Below, one piece after another: positions 1 through 5,109 of a DNA stretch of 5,109 nt. The stretch covers positions 1 through 5,109 of the forward strand of contig VBAY01000010.1 of the NCBI GenBank assembly GCA_005883085.1, written 5' to 3'. The DNA comes from Candidatus Bathyarchaeota archaeon (GTDB lineage: Archaea > Thermoproteota > Bathyarchaeia > 40CM-2-53-6). The notes below the pieces were generated by a model. It made no database searches, was not told where the DNA came from, and saw only the letters and a list, made by a program, of their open reading frames with translations. Both the position numbers and the translations under genes were made by a program. Position 1 is the stretch's first letter; the number at the start of each line of letters is the position of its first letter.

Positions 1-345
1 AGCAGAAACATCGTCCAATCCCTCCGAGACGCGGGAGCAAAGAAAGTCTACATGGTCGTCACCTTCCCGCCCATCCGCCACCCGTGCTACATGGGCATCG
101 ACTTCCCGACAAGAGAAGAACTGCTCGCGAACAAGGCAGACGGCGAAACGCTCAACATCGCTGAGCTCAACAGGAAAGTCGCCCGCGAAATCGGCGTCGA
201 CGGCCTCGGCTACAACGATATCAACGGTTTAAGCGACGGAACAGGCCTCGGCAAGGACGAGATGTGTTTCGCCTGCGTCACAGGAGAATATCTCGGTCTA
301 AAGAAAGATCCTGTGCTTCGAACCCGAGAAGAAATGAAGGCCTAA
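1..345 (+). CDS. purF: Amidophosphoribosyltransferase (PurF), C-terminal fragment, 5' end outside window
   Basis: The reading frame is open from base 1, giving 114 residues before TAA; the ATG at 52 is internal. PurF (glutamine PRPP amidotransferase, cytosolic) makes 5-phosphoribosylamine from PRPP and glutamine, the first committed purine step. The fragment starts just after the PRPP motif (SRNIVQSLRDAGAKKV, residues 1-16) and continues through the family's PPIRHPCYMGIDFPTREEL block (23-41), the IGVDGLGY segment (64-71) and the terminal CFACVTGEY (89-97). Cys29, Cys89 and Cys92 fall where Bacillus-type PurF binds its 4Fe-4S cluster (from memory of that family), so a cluster is likely. The N-terminal glutaminase domain and PRPP loop are not visible, so activity cannot be confirmed, but nothing visible is degenerate. 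The next gene, a PurF paralogue, starts 7 nt downstream. Confidence 0.93.
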   Translation, partial: SRNIVQSLRDAGAKKVYMVVTFPPIRHPCYMGIDFPTREELLANKADGETLNIAELNRKVAREIGVDGLGYNDINGLSDGTGLGKDEMCFACVTGEYLGLKKDPVLRTREEMKA

Positions 346-352
346 CCTACCA

Positions 353-1654
353 ATGCCCGGCCTAGTAGGCTTCTACACCTTCGGCGAAGGACGAGAAAAC
401 TGGGACGCATCCCACTTCATCCACTACGGACTCAGCGCTCTCCAAGGGCGAGGACAAGAATCCGTCAGCCTAGCGGTGATCGGACCAGGAAACGCTCTAC
501 ATACTCTTGGGGGAAAAGGTGGCGTCGAAGACTTCTTCGAGAAAAACGGGACAGGCATTCCGAAAGGCTTCATCGGAATCGGGCAAACTTCCTCCTACGT
601 AGACGACCATCTCGTCCACGTCAAAGCGCCCTATGAGCTGGTTCTCGCACTTGACGGTAAGACAGACCTCCACGAAAACCGTGGTGAAGCCAGCAAACTC
701 TTCGCCCGACAATTCTCACAACTCCTCCACAGCGAAAAGGAACCACTCAAAGCAACCTCGATGCTCATCAACAAGATAGGAGGCGGATACTCCTTCGTCG
801 CCCTCACCCACAAACAAGAACTCATCAGCGGAAGAAACCCACTCGGCGTAAAGCCGCTGGAAACAGGGAGCGTTGGCTTCGACATTGCGGTCGTCGCATC
901 CGAGACCTGCGCCCTCGACGTGATGGGCATTGACCACACTGGACCCGTTGAGACAGGAGAGGTTATCATGTTCACTCCCGAGGATATTCGTGGGAATGCC
1001 CCTGCGGCTGACGCCGGTAACTTCTGCAGCTACGAATACGTCTACCTCGCAAGGCTCGACAGCAAAGTCAACACCCTTCCGGTAGCCACGGTCAGAAACA
1101 ACATCGGCAGAGAACTAGCTAAAGCTCATCCGGCGAAGGCTGACGTGGTAATCGGTGTTCCAGAGACCGCGCTCCCGGTTGCCAATGGATACAGCCAAGA
1201 GGCCGGTCTCCCCCAGGAACTTGGCTTCGTGCGGACTGGAGAGAACATTCGTGCTGCTCTTGAGCCAACACAGAAAGAACGTCTCGTTGGAGTCCAGCTA
1301 AAGCTCAACCCCGTTAAGAGCGCGATCGAAGGCAAGGACGTGGTATTAGTAGACGACAGTGTCGTCAGGGGAAATACTCTACACAACACTGTTCTCAATC
1401 TCAAACGCAACGGAGCGCATCAAGTTCATGTCCGAATTGGAAGCCCAACACTCATCTCGCCATGTCCTTATGGCGTCGAGATCCCGCCCCGAGACGAACT
1501 GGTCTCCAGCAGCCTGAACGAGAAAGAACTCGCCAATAATGTTGGGGCTGACAGCATATCGTTCATGACCGTTGACGAACTGCAGCACGCCATCGGGCTC
1601 CCCAGACAGAATCTCTGCATGCGCTGCTTCGAGAACGGAGGCGCGACTCGATGA
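353..1654 (+). CDS. PurF-like paralogue with degenerate glutaminase domain (predicted pseudoglutaminase)
   Basis: This is a 433-residue protein with PurF layout: N-terminal Ntn-type glutaminase fold (about 1-225), then a type I phosphoribosyltransferase domain (about 226-420). Family landmarks are RGQES (33-37), GVKPL (165-169), SETCALDV (183-190), CSYEYVYLARLDS (225-237), the PRPP motif VVLVDDSVVRGNT (330-342), PPRDEL (378-383), GADS (398-401) and LCMRCF (421-426). The start MPGLVGFY lines up with the usual MCGIVGI, so the nucleophilic Cys is Pro2. Other glutaminase residues are changed: the RYST arginine is Ser80, the NG asparagine is Asp101, and the DSEV acidic segment is not recognisable. 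The KNRYxGRT flexible loop has diverged (294-303). All four presumed 4Fe-4S cysteines remain (225, 371, 422, 425). An intact frame and conserved core argue against decay. Likely roles, by inference, are a regulatory or scaffold partner of PurF, a PRA conduit to PurD (ATGA overlap), or an ammonia-using PRPP aminotransferase. Family assignment is firm; function is open. Confidence 0.9.
   Translation: MPGLVGFYTFGEGRENWDASHFIHYGLSALQGRGQESVSLAVIGPGNALHTLGGKGGVEDFFEKNGTGIPKGFIGIGQTSSYVDDHLVHVKAPYELVLALDGKTDLHENRGEASKLFARQFSQLLHSEKEPLKATSMLINKIGGGYSFVALTHKQELISGRNPLGVKPLETGSVGFDIAVVASETCALDVMGIDHTGPVETGEVIMFTPEDIRGNAPAADAGNFCSYEYVYLARLDSKVNTLPVATVRNNIGRELAKAHPAKADVVIGVPETALPVANGYSQEAGLPQELGFVRTGENIRAALEPTQKERLVGVQLKLNPVKSAIEGKDVVLVDDSVVRGNTLHNTVLNLKRNGAHQVHVRIGSPTLISPCPYGVEIPPRDELVSSSLNEKELANNVGADSISFMTVDELQHAIGLPRQNLCMRCFENGGATR
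1637..1641 (+). promoter_or_regulatory. Shine-Dalgarno site for purD
   Basis: GGAGG lies inside the last codons of the PurF paralogue, 9 nt before the purD ATG at 1651. It is the best-placed ribosome-binding site in the window. It supports the ATG that overlaps the upstream stop as the true purD start, with both reinitiation and direct entry possible. Confidence 0.65.
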
Positions 1655-3183
1655 GAGTAATGGGTGTAGGCGGGGGGGCTCGCGAACACGCGCTTGCTTG
1701 GAAACTGAGTCTCAGCGATCACAAACCCGAGATCTTCTGGATCGCTGAAAACCGGAATCCAGGAATTTACAAGATCTGCAAGGACAACCAGGGAGAACTT
1801 CGTACCGGCAGAACAACAGACCCCAAGACGATTGTAAGATCCGCCCGAGGCTGGGGAGTAGATATGGTGGTAGTGGGACCCGAGGAGCCAGGTTTTCACG
1901 GCATACCAGATGCACTTGAGAAGGAAGGCATCCATTGTATCGGCGCTAGCCAAGAACTCTCGATCATAGAACGTTCGAAAGCAGACCTCCGACGTCTACA
2001 ATGGGAGAACAATCTTCCGGGCAGGCTTCTCTTTCGAACCTTCAAGTACGCGCGAGAAGCCTCAGACTTTATCAGGAAAAACATCGACACGCAACCCTGG
2101 CTGCAGAATATCGTCATCAAGCCCGCCCGTCAATCCGGCGGAAAGGGCGTCAAGCTGATCGAAGACCGTCTGGCCTATCTTCACGATGATAAGGAGCGTT
2201 TCAAAGAAGCCTACTTTGATTCTCTCCAGGAAAGCATGGCCGCCTACTCTGATATCGAGGACAAGATTCTGGTCGAGGAGAAGGCCTGGGGTCCCGAGTA
2301 TTCCCTCCAATGCTTCACGGACGGCAAAACCGTTCTAGGCACCCCCCTCGTCCAGGACAACAAGAGTGCTCACGAGTTCGACAGCGGACCCGAAACCGGG
2401 GGGATGGGCAGCATCTCAGGTCCCGACATGATCCTCCCATTCGTCACCAGAGAGGAATATGACAAGTCGCTCAAGATCGTCGAGGGGATCGTCGAGGCCA
2501 TTCAGAAAAAAACTGGCAGGTCCTACCACGGAATGGTCGGCGGACAAATGATGCTGACAGAAAACGAGGGACCAACAATCATCGAAATGTACTCTCGACT
2601 AGGCGATCCGGAAGCTCTCAACATGCTTGCCATGCTCAAGACAGACATCATTGACGTCTTCCAAGCGATCGTTGAGCGGCGATTGTCAAAGCTGAAGCTC
2701 GAATTCACCAACGAGGACGCCGTCGTCGTGAAGGTCGTCGCTCCAAACGGCTATCCCGAAAAGAAGGACAAAGCCAAAGGCCACCCGGTCCAAGTCTTCG
2801 AGACAAACATCAAACGAAATGGCTGCTACCTCTTTTGGGGAAACGCTGACCTCCAAGAAAACGGCGAAGTAGTCACAGGAGGCTCCCGTCTTCTTGCATT
2901 GATGGCGATGGATCACACTCTACCTCCAGCCAGCGCTCGGATCGAAAAGACCGTGTCGAGCATCCAGCTAACTGATGGGTGGGGACTCTATCATCGAACC
3001 GACATAGGCTCAGAACAGCTTCTCGCAAAGAGACATGATTCAGCGGAACGAGTCCGTCGGCTCTACAAATACCGGGAAGAACAAGGGACTCTTGGAAGAA
3101 GGATGGAATGGGTTCCAAAGGTCGGCAAGGTCGACCCTTCACAACTCTTGCTGAAAGAGATGCGTGGACCCGAAAAGGCCTAG
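1651..3183 (+). CDS. purD: Phosphoribosylamine-glycine ligase (GAR synthetase), archaeal-type
   Basis: This cytosolic ATP-grasp enzyme joins phosphoribosylamine and glycine with ATP to give GAR, purine step 2. The 510 residues show the N-terminal GGGAREHALAWK (7-18), NPGI (36-39), VVVGPEEP (73-80), the ATP-grasp glycine loop SGGKGVK (162-168), VEEKAWGPEYSLQ (208-220), the signature GPETGGMGS (246-254), IEMYSRLGDPEA (311-322), NGYP (366-369) and the C-terminal GLYHRTDIG (445-453). The start is the ATG in the ATGA overlap with the preceding gene's stop, backed by GGAGG 9 nt upstream; it places the nucleotide loop at the usual distance from Met1. Two oddities: the metal-binding E-x-N of the family reads E312-M-Y314, and a basic tail of about 40 residues follows the normal end, making it longer than the usual 420-450 residues. 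NPGI and the HRTDIG end recall archaeal homologues. The family call is near certain; full catalytic competence is slightly less so because of Tyr314. Confidence 0.96.
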   Translation: MRVMGVGGGAREHALAWKLSLSDHKPEIFWIAENRNPGIYKICKDNQGELRTGRTTDPKTIVRSARGWGVDMVVVGPEEPGFHGIPDALEKEGIHCIGASQELSIIERSKADLRRLQWENNLPGRLLFRTFKYAREASDFIRKNIDTQPWLQNIVIKPARQSGGKGVKLIEDRLAYLHDDKERFKEAYFDSLQESMAAYSDIEDKILVEEKAWGPEYSLQCFTDGKTVLGTPLVQDNKSAHEFDSGPETGGMGSISGPDMILPFVTREEYDKSLKIVEGIVEAIQKKTGRSYHGMVGGQMMLTENEGPTIIEMYSRLGDPEALNMLAMLKTDIIDVFQAIVERRLSKLKLEFTNEDAVVVKVVAPNGYPEKKDKAKGHPVQVFETNIKRNGCYLFWGNADLQENGEVVTGGSRLLALMAMDHTLPPASARIEKTVSSIQLTDGWGLYHRTDIGSEQLLAKRHDSAERVRRLYKYREEQGTLGRRMEWVPKVGKVDPSQLLLKEMRGPEKA

Positions 3184-3187
3184 CTGA

Positions 3188-3811
3188 ATGGTCCCAATCG
3201 GCGTCTTGGCATCAGGACGGGGATCAAACCTTGATGCGGTGCTAGACGCAGTCGAGAATCACTACCTCACCAAGTGTGAGGTCAAGATTGTAATCAGCAA
3301 CCGACCGAACGCGCCAGCTCTCGAGGTAGCAAAGAAACATCATGTTGAAACAATCACCCTAGACGACAAAGGTGTCCCTAAGAAAAACTGGGACTACGAC
3401 CAGAGGACTGTAGGCGCTCTCCAGTCGCGTGGGGTGGCCCCGAAAACCGGGCTCATCGTACTGGCAGGTTATCTCCGAATCCTCAGTGAACAGTTCGTCG
3501 ACCTCTACACTCGAAGAATCATAAATGTACACCCCGCGTTGCTTCCTTCATTTCCCGGTTTGGAAGCGCAAAAGCAGGCTCTCGATCACGGAGTCAAGGT
3601 TACTGGCTGCACCGTCCACTTCGTCGACAGAGAGGTCGACCACGGTCCCGTAATTCTCCAGACGCCAGTTGCGATCCGGGACGATGATACCGCCGAATCT
3701 CTTTCTGACCGTATCCTGCGAGAAGAGCACCGAATTCTTCCCGAAGCAATCAGACTTCTCACAGAGGATCAGTTGAAGTTGGAGGGGAGGAGGGTTCTCT
3801 TCAAGAATTGA
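3188..3811 (+). CDS. purN: Phosphoribosylglycinamide formyltransferase, folate-dependent (PurN)
   Basis: PurN transfers the formyl group of 10-formyl-tetrahydrofolate to GAR, giving FGAR (purine step 3, cytosol). The protein has 207 residues, a normal family length. It begins with the GAR phosphate-binding segment VLASGRGSNLDA (6-17), followed by LAGYLRILS (92-100), the catalytic INVHPALLPSFPGL (112-125) and VHFVDREVDHGPVILQ (143-158). The catalytic triad Asn113, His115 and Asp151 is intact, so it should be active. The ATG lies 4 nt after the purD stop, with a modest AAGG (3175-3178) 9 nt upstream. The stop TGA overlaps the TTG start of folD. Placement directly before folD fits the need for 10-formyl-THF. 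The formate-dependent alternative, PurT, belongs to the ATP-grasp family and does not match. Confidence 0.97.
   Translation: MVPIGVLASGRGSNLDAVLDAVENHYLTKCEVKIVISNRPNAPALEVAKKHHVETITLDDKGVPKKNWDYDQRTVGALQSRGVAPKTGLIVLAGYLRILSEQFVDLYTRRIINVHPALLPSFPGLEAQKQALDHGVKVTGCTVHFVDREVDHGPVILQTPVAIRDDDTAESLSDRILREEHRILPEAIRLLTEDQLKLEGRRVLFKN
3786..3794 (+). promoter_or_regulatory. Possible ribosome-binding site for folD
   Basis: This is the 3' part of a 14-base all-purine run (3781-3794) in the end of purN, with GGAGG at 3786-3790 and AGGAGGG at 3788-3794. The match to an anti-Shine-Dalgarno is strong, but the spacing of about 13 nt to the TTG at 3808 is long, and 28 nt to the in-frame ATG at 3823 is too long. 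It favours TTG over the ATG. The run also encodes Leu-Glu-Gly-Arg-Arg, so it could be coincidental. Confidence 0.35.
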
Positions 3812-4668
3812 CAGCCATACTAATGGATGGAAAACTGGTAGCTGGAGCGGTCAAGAAACAGGTCGCCCAACAAGTCCTACAATTGGAAAAACATGGCACT
3901 AAACCTCTCCTCGCGACGGTTCAGGTCGGCGACGACCCTGCCAGCGCCTCCTATCTCAGGACCAAACACAAGGCGACTGACGAGGTTGGAATAAGATCCG
4001 AAACCCACCACCTACCTGCAGACGCTTCGCAAGACAAACTGGAAGCTTTGCTCACCCAGCTCAACACCAACCCTAAGGTCAATGGAATACTCGTCCAGCT
4101 TCCACTGCCCCCAGGCTTCAACGAGGAAAAGGTAATCGAGCGAATAATACCCTACAAGGACGTTGACGGACTACACCCCATCAACGCCGGAAAACTGGCC
4201 GCGGGCTATGAGGAACTGGTTCCCTGTACGCCAAAAGGCGTCATCAAACTCCTGAACTACTACAAAGTTCCAGTCGCTGGATCCAAGGCAGTAATCATCA
4301 ACCGAAGCAATCTGGTGGGCAGACCCCTAGCCAACCTCCTCCTCAACAGAGACGCGACCGTTACGGTCTGCCACTCCAAGACACCCAACCTCTCAGGAAT
4401 GACAAGGACCGCTGATATTCTGATCAGTGCAGTTGGGAAAGAAATCTTCCAGGTTCGCGCAGATCATGTGAAACCCAACTCGGCTGTCGTCGACATCGGA
4501 TTAACAAGGGTCAACGGAAGGCTCAGGGGCGATGTGGAATTCGACAAGGTCAACAGAGTAGCCGGCTATATTACGCCGGTTCCGGGAGGTGTTGGACCGA
4601 TGACGGTGGCATGTCTGCTGGAGAACACTATACTGGCCTCAAGTATCCAGATTGGCTTGAAAGTTTGA
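3808..4668 (+). CDS. folD: Bifunctional methylenetetrahydrofolate dehydrogenase / methenyltetrahydrofolate cyclohydrolase (FolD)
   Basis: FolD oxidises 5,10-methylene-THF to 5,10-methenyl-THF and hydrolyses that to 10-formyl-THF, the donor used by PurN encoded just upstream. The 286 residues match the family length. Motifs in order: ILMDGK (4-9), VGDDPASASYLRTKHKA (40-56) with the catalytic Tyr49 and Lys53, GILVQLPLP (93-101) with Gln97, the acidic KDVDGLHP (117-124), PCTPKG, the dinucleotide-binding NRSNLVGRP, the ATVTVCHSKT segment, and the signature ITPVPGGVGPMT near the C-terminus. The first position of the usual GRSxxVGxP motif is Asn rather than Gly, which may bear on NADP versus NAD preference but leaves the fold intact. 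The chosen start is TTG at 3808, overlapping the purN TGA by 4 nt. It gives MTAILMDGK, matching the family's N-terminus, whereas ATG 3823 would begin at the Met just before DGK. A purine-rich run upstream also favours TTG. Confidence 0.96.
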   Translation: MTAILMDGKLVAGAVKKQVAQQVLQLEKHGTKPLLATVQVGDDPASASYLRTKHKATDEVGIRSETHHLPADASQDKLEALLTQLNTNPKVNGILVQLPLPPGFNEEKVIERIIPYKDVDGLHPINAGKLAAGYEELVPCTPKGVIKLLNYYKVPVAGSKAVIINRSNLVGRPLANLLLNRDATVTVCHSKTPNLSGMTRTADILISAVGKEIFQVRADHVKPNSAVVDIGLTRVNGRLRGDVEFDKVNRVAGYITPVPGGVGPMTVACLLENTILASSIQIGLKV

Positions 4669-5109
4669 CCGAAGCAAAGACTGCTGTCGAGAAAGAACAA
4701 TTCCGACGATACATTTTACGACTTAGGGACCGACAGTCAGGTCGAGACATTGAACAGAAGAGTATGGAGATCATGGATCAGATTCTCCATCTTCACGAAT
4801 ATGTCCGCGCGAGAGGCATTGCCTGCTACGTCAGCAAGGGAAGCGAGGTTGACACTCGTCCGCTTATTCGGAAAGCCTTGGATGGCAACAAGCGAGTTCT
4901 GGTCCCGGTCGTAAAGAAAGGAGACATTGACCTCTTCTTCTCCGAGATCAAAGACCTCGGGAAGGAGCTCGCCCCCGGAAGCTTCAACATTCCCGAACCC
5001 AGAGAGGAATATCTCCGTCCTGAGAGTCTTGATGCAGTTGACGTAATGTTCGTTCCCGGGATAGTATGGGACAAGGAAGGCTACCGCCTCGGCTGGGGCA
5101 GAGGATACT
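4665..5109 (+). CDS. 5-formyltetrahydrofolate cyclo-ligase (methenyl-THF synthetase), 3' end outside window
   Basis: The frame is open from TTG at 4665 to the window edge, giving 148 residues. The enzyme uses ATP to turn 5-formyl-THF, an inhibitory side product, into 5,10-methenyl-THF, which FolD can convert to 10-formyl-THF. Visible family features are the N-terminal basic helix around KEQFRRYILRLRDRQ (10-24), IACYVSKGSEVDTRPLI (52-68), KRVLVPVV (76-83), FNIPEP (107-112), and the substrate/ATP-binding end VPGIVWDKEGYRLGWGRGY (130-148), which matches the family's PG..FD..G.RLG.G.GYYD. About 40 residues should remain beyond the edge. The start is TTG because it forms the same TTGA overlap with the folD stop as at the purN-folD junction and retains the conserved N-terminal Lys/Arg helix; the first in-frame ATG (4764) would remove it. 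No clear Shine-Dalgarno is seen, so translational coupling is likely. Gene names for this family vary (ygfA, mthfs, fau). Confidence 0.93.
   Translation, partial: MTEAKTAVEKEQFRRYILRLRDRQSGRDIEQKSMEIMDQILHLHEYVRARGIACYVSKGSEVDTRPLIRKALDGNKRVLVPVVKKGDIDLFFSEIKDLGKELAPGSFNIPEPREEYLRPESLDAVDVMFVPGIVWDKEGYRLGWGRGY

Noticed and set aside
353..358. Missing Cys in the PurF paralogue as an assembly or base-call error
   Set aside because: Cys to the Pro codon CCC needs at least two changes, and the other glutaminase residues are also lost, so an error at one codon does not explain it.
1..1654. One purF gene split by a frameshift into two pieces
   Set aside because: Both pieces contain their own copy of the PurF C-terminal end (PPIRHPC...CFAC and SPCPYG...CMRC), so they are two paralogues, not halves of one gene.
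1672..1678. Seven-G run eight codons into purD, considered as a phase-variation tract or sequencing slip
   Set aside because: It encodes the conserved glycines of the GGGAREHA loop in the correct frame, and seven bases is short for a switching tract.
1468..1953. 161-codon open frame on the minus strand across the PurF paralogue/purD junction
   Set aside because: It runs antisense to two well-supported genes, shows no recognisable motif and crosses their junction; it is a by-product of the codon usage.
2001..2189. 62-codon plus-strand frame inside purD
   Set aside because: It is out of frame with purD, which has continuous family motifs here; there is no independent support.
4669..4763. Intergenic regulatory region or riboswitch between folD and an ATG-started gene at 4764
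   Set aside because: The segment codes for the conserved N-terminal helix of the cyclo-ligase starting at TTG 4665, so there is no intergenic space.
4826..5074. 82-codon minus-strand open frame near the right edge
   Set aside because: It is antisense to the cyclo-ligase frame, whose conserved motifs explain this stretch.

Overview
The window is a single, densely packed, co-directional (+ strand) gene cluster for folate-dependent de novo purine synthesis. It is cut at both ends, so the operon is larger than what is visible. The order is: the 3' end of a conventional amidophosphoribosyltransferase (purF, 1-345), a second complete PurF-like paralogue (353-1654), purD (1651-3183), purN (3188-3811), folD (3808-4668), and the 5' part of a 5-formyltetrahydrofolate cyclo-ligase gene (4665 to the right edge). 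Gaps between genes are 7 nt or less, and three of the five junctions are 4-nt start/stop overlaps (one ATGA, two TTGA). No stretch is free of genes, and no promoter, terminator, RNA gene, mobile element or CRISPR array is seen.

Organism: most likely an archaeon with moderate GC. The main reason is PurD, whose N-terminal 'NPGI' segment, 'GLYHRTDIG...KR' C-terminal segment and overall build resemble archaeal rather than typical bacterial PurD. Using PurN with FolD and a cyclo-ligase implies tetrahydrofolate-type one-carbon chemistry, rather than the formate-dependent PurT/PurP steps of many methanogens. That would fit lineages such as Bathyarchaeia/Nitrososphaeria-like, Asgard or Thermoplasmata-related archaea. 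This is inference from remembered family features, and the phylum cannot be fixed from the window.

How the genes work together: PurF makes phosphoribosylamine (PRA) from PRPP and glutamine. PurD ligates PRA to glycine, giving GAR. PurN formylates GAR with 10-formyl-tetrahydrofolate. FolD makes that cofactor from 5,10-methylene-THF, and the cyclo-ligase returns the dead-end 5-formyl-THF to the active pool. The cluster therefore encodes the first three purine steps plus the supply and repair of their one-carbon donor.

The most interesting element is the second PurF paralogue. It keeps the whole PurF fold, the core PRPP-binding motif and all four cysteine positions that bind the 4Fe-4S cluster in Bacillus-type PurF. 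It has lost the N-terminal catalytic cysteine (proline follows Met1) and the other glutaminase residues, and the PRPP-closing flexible loop has diverged. It sits between an apparently ordinary PurF and purD, with a 4-nt overlap into purD. It looks like a pseudoglutaminase partner, regulator or PRA-channelling scaffold, or an ammonia-dependent variant. PurD itself carries an unusual Asn-to-Tyr change at a predicted metal-ligand position and a roughly 40-residue C-terminal tail.
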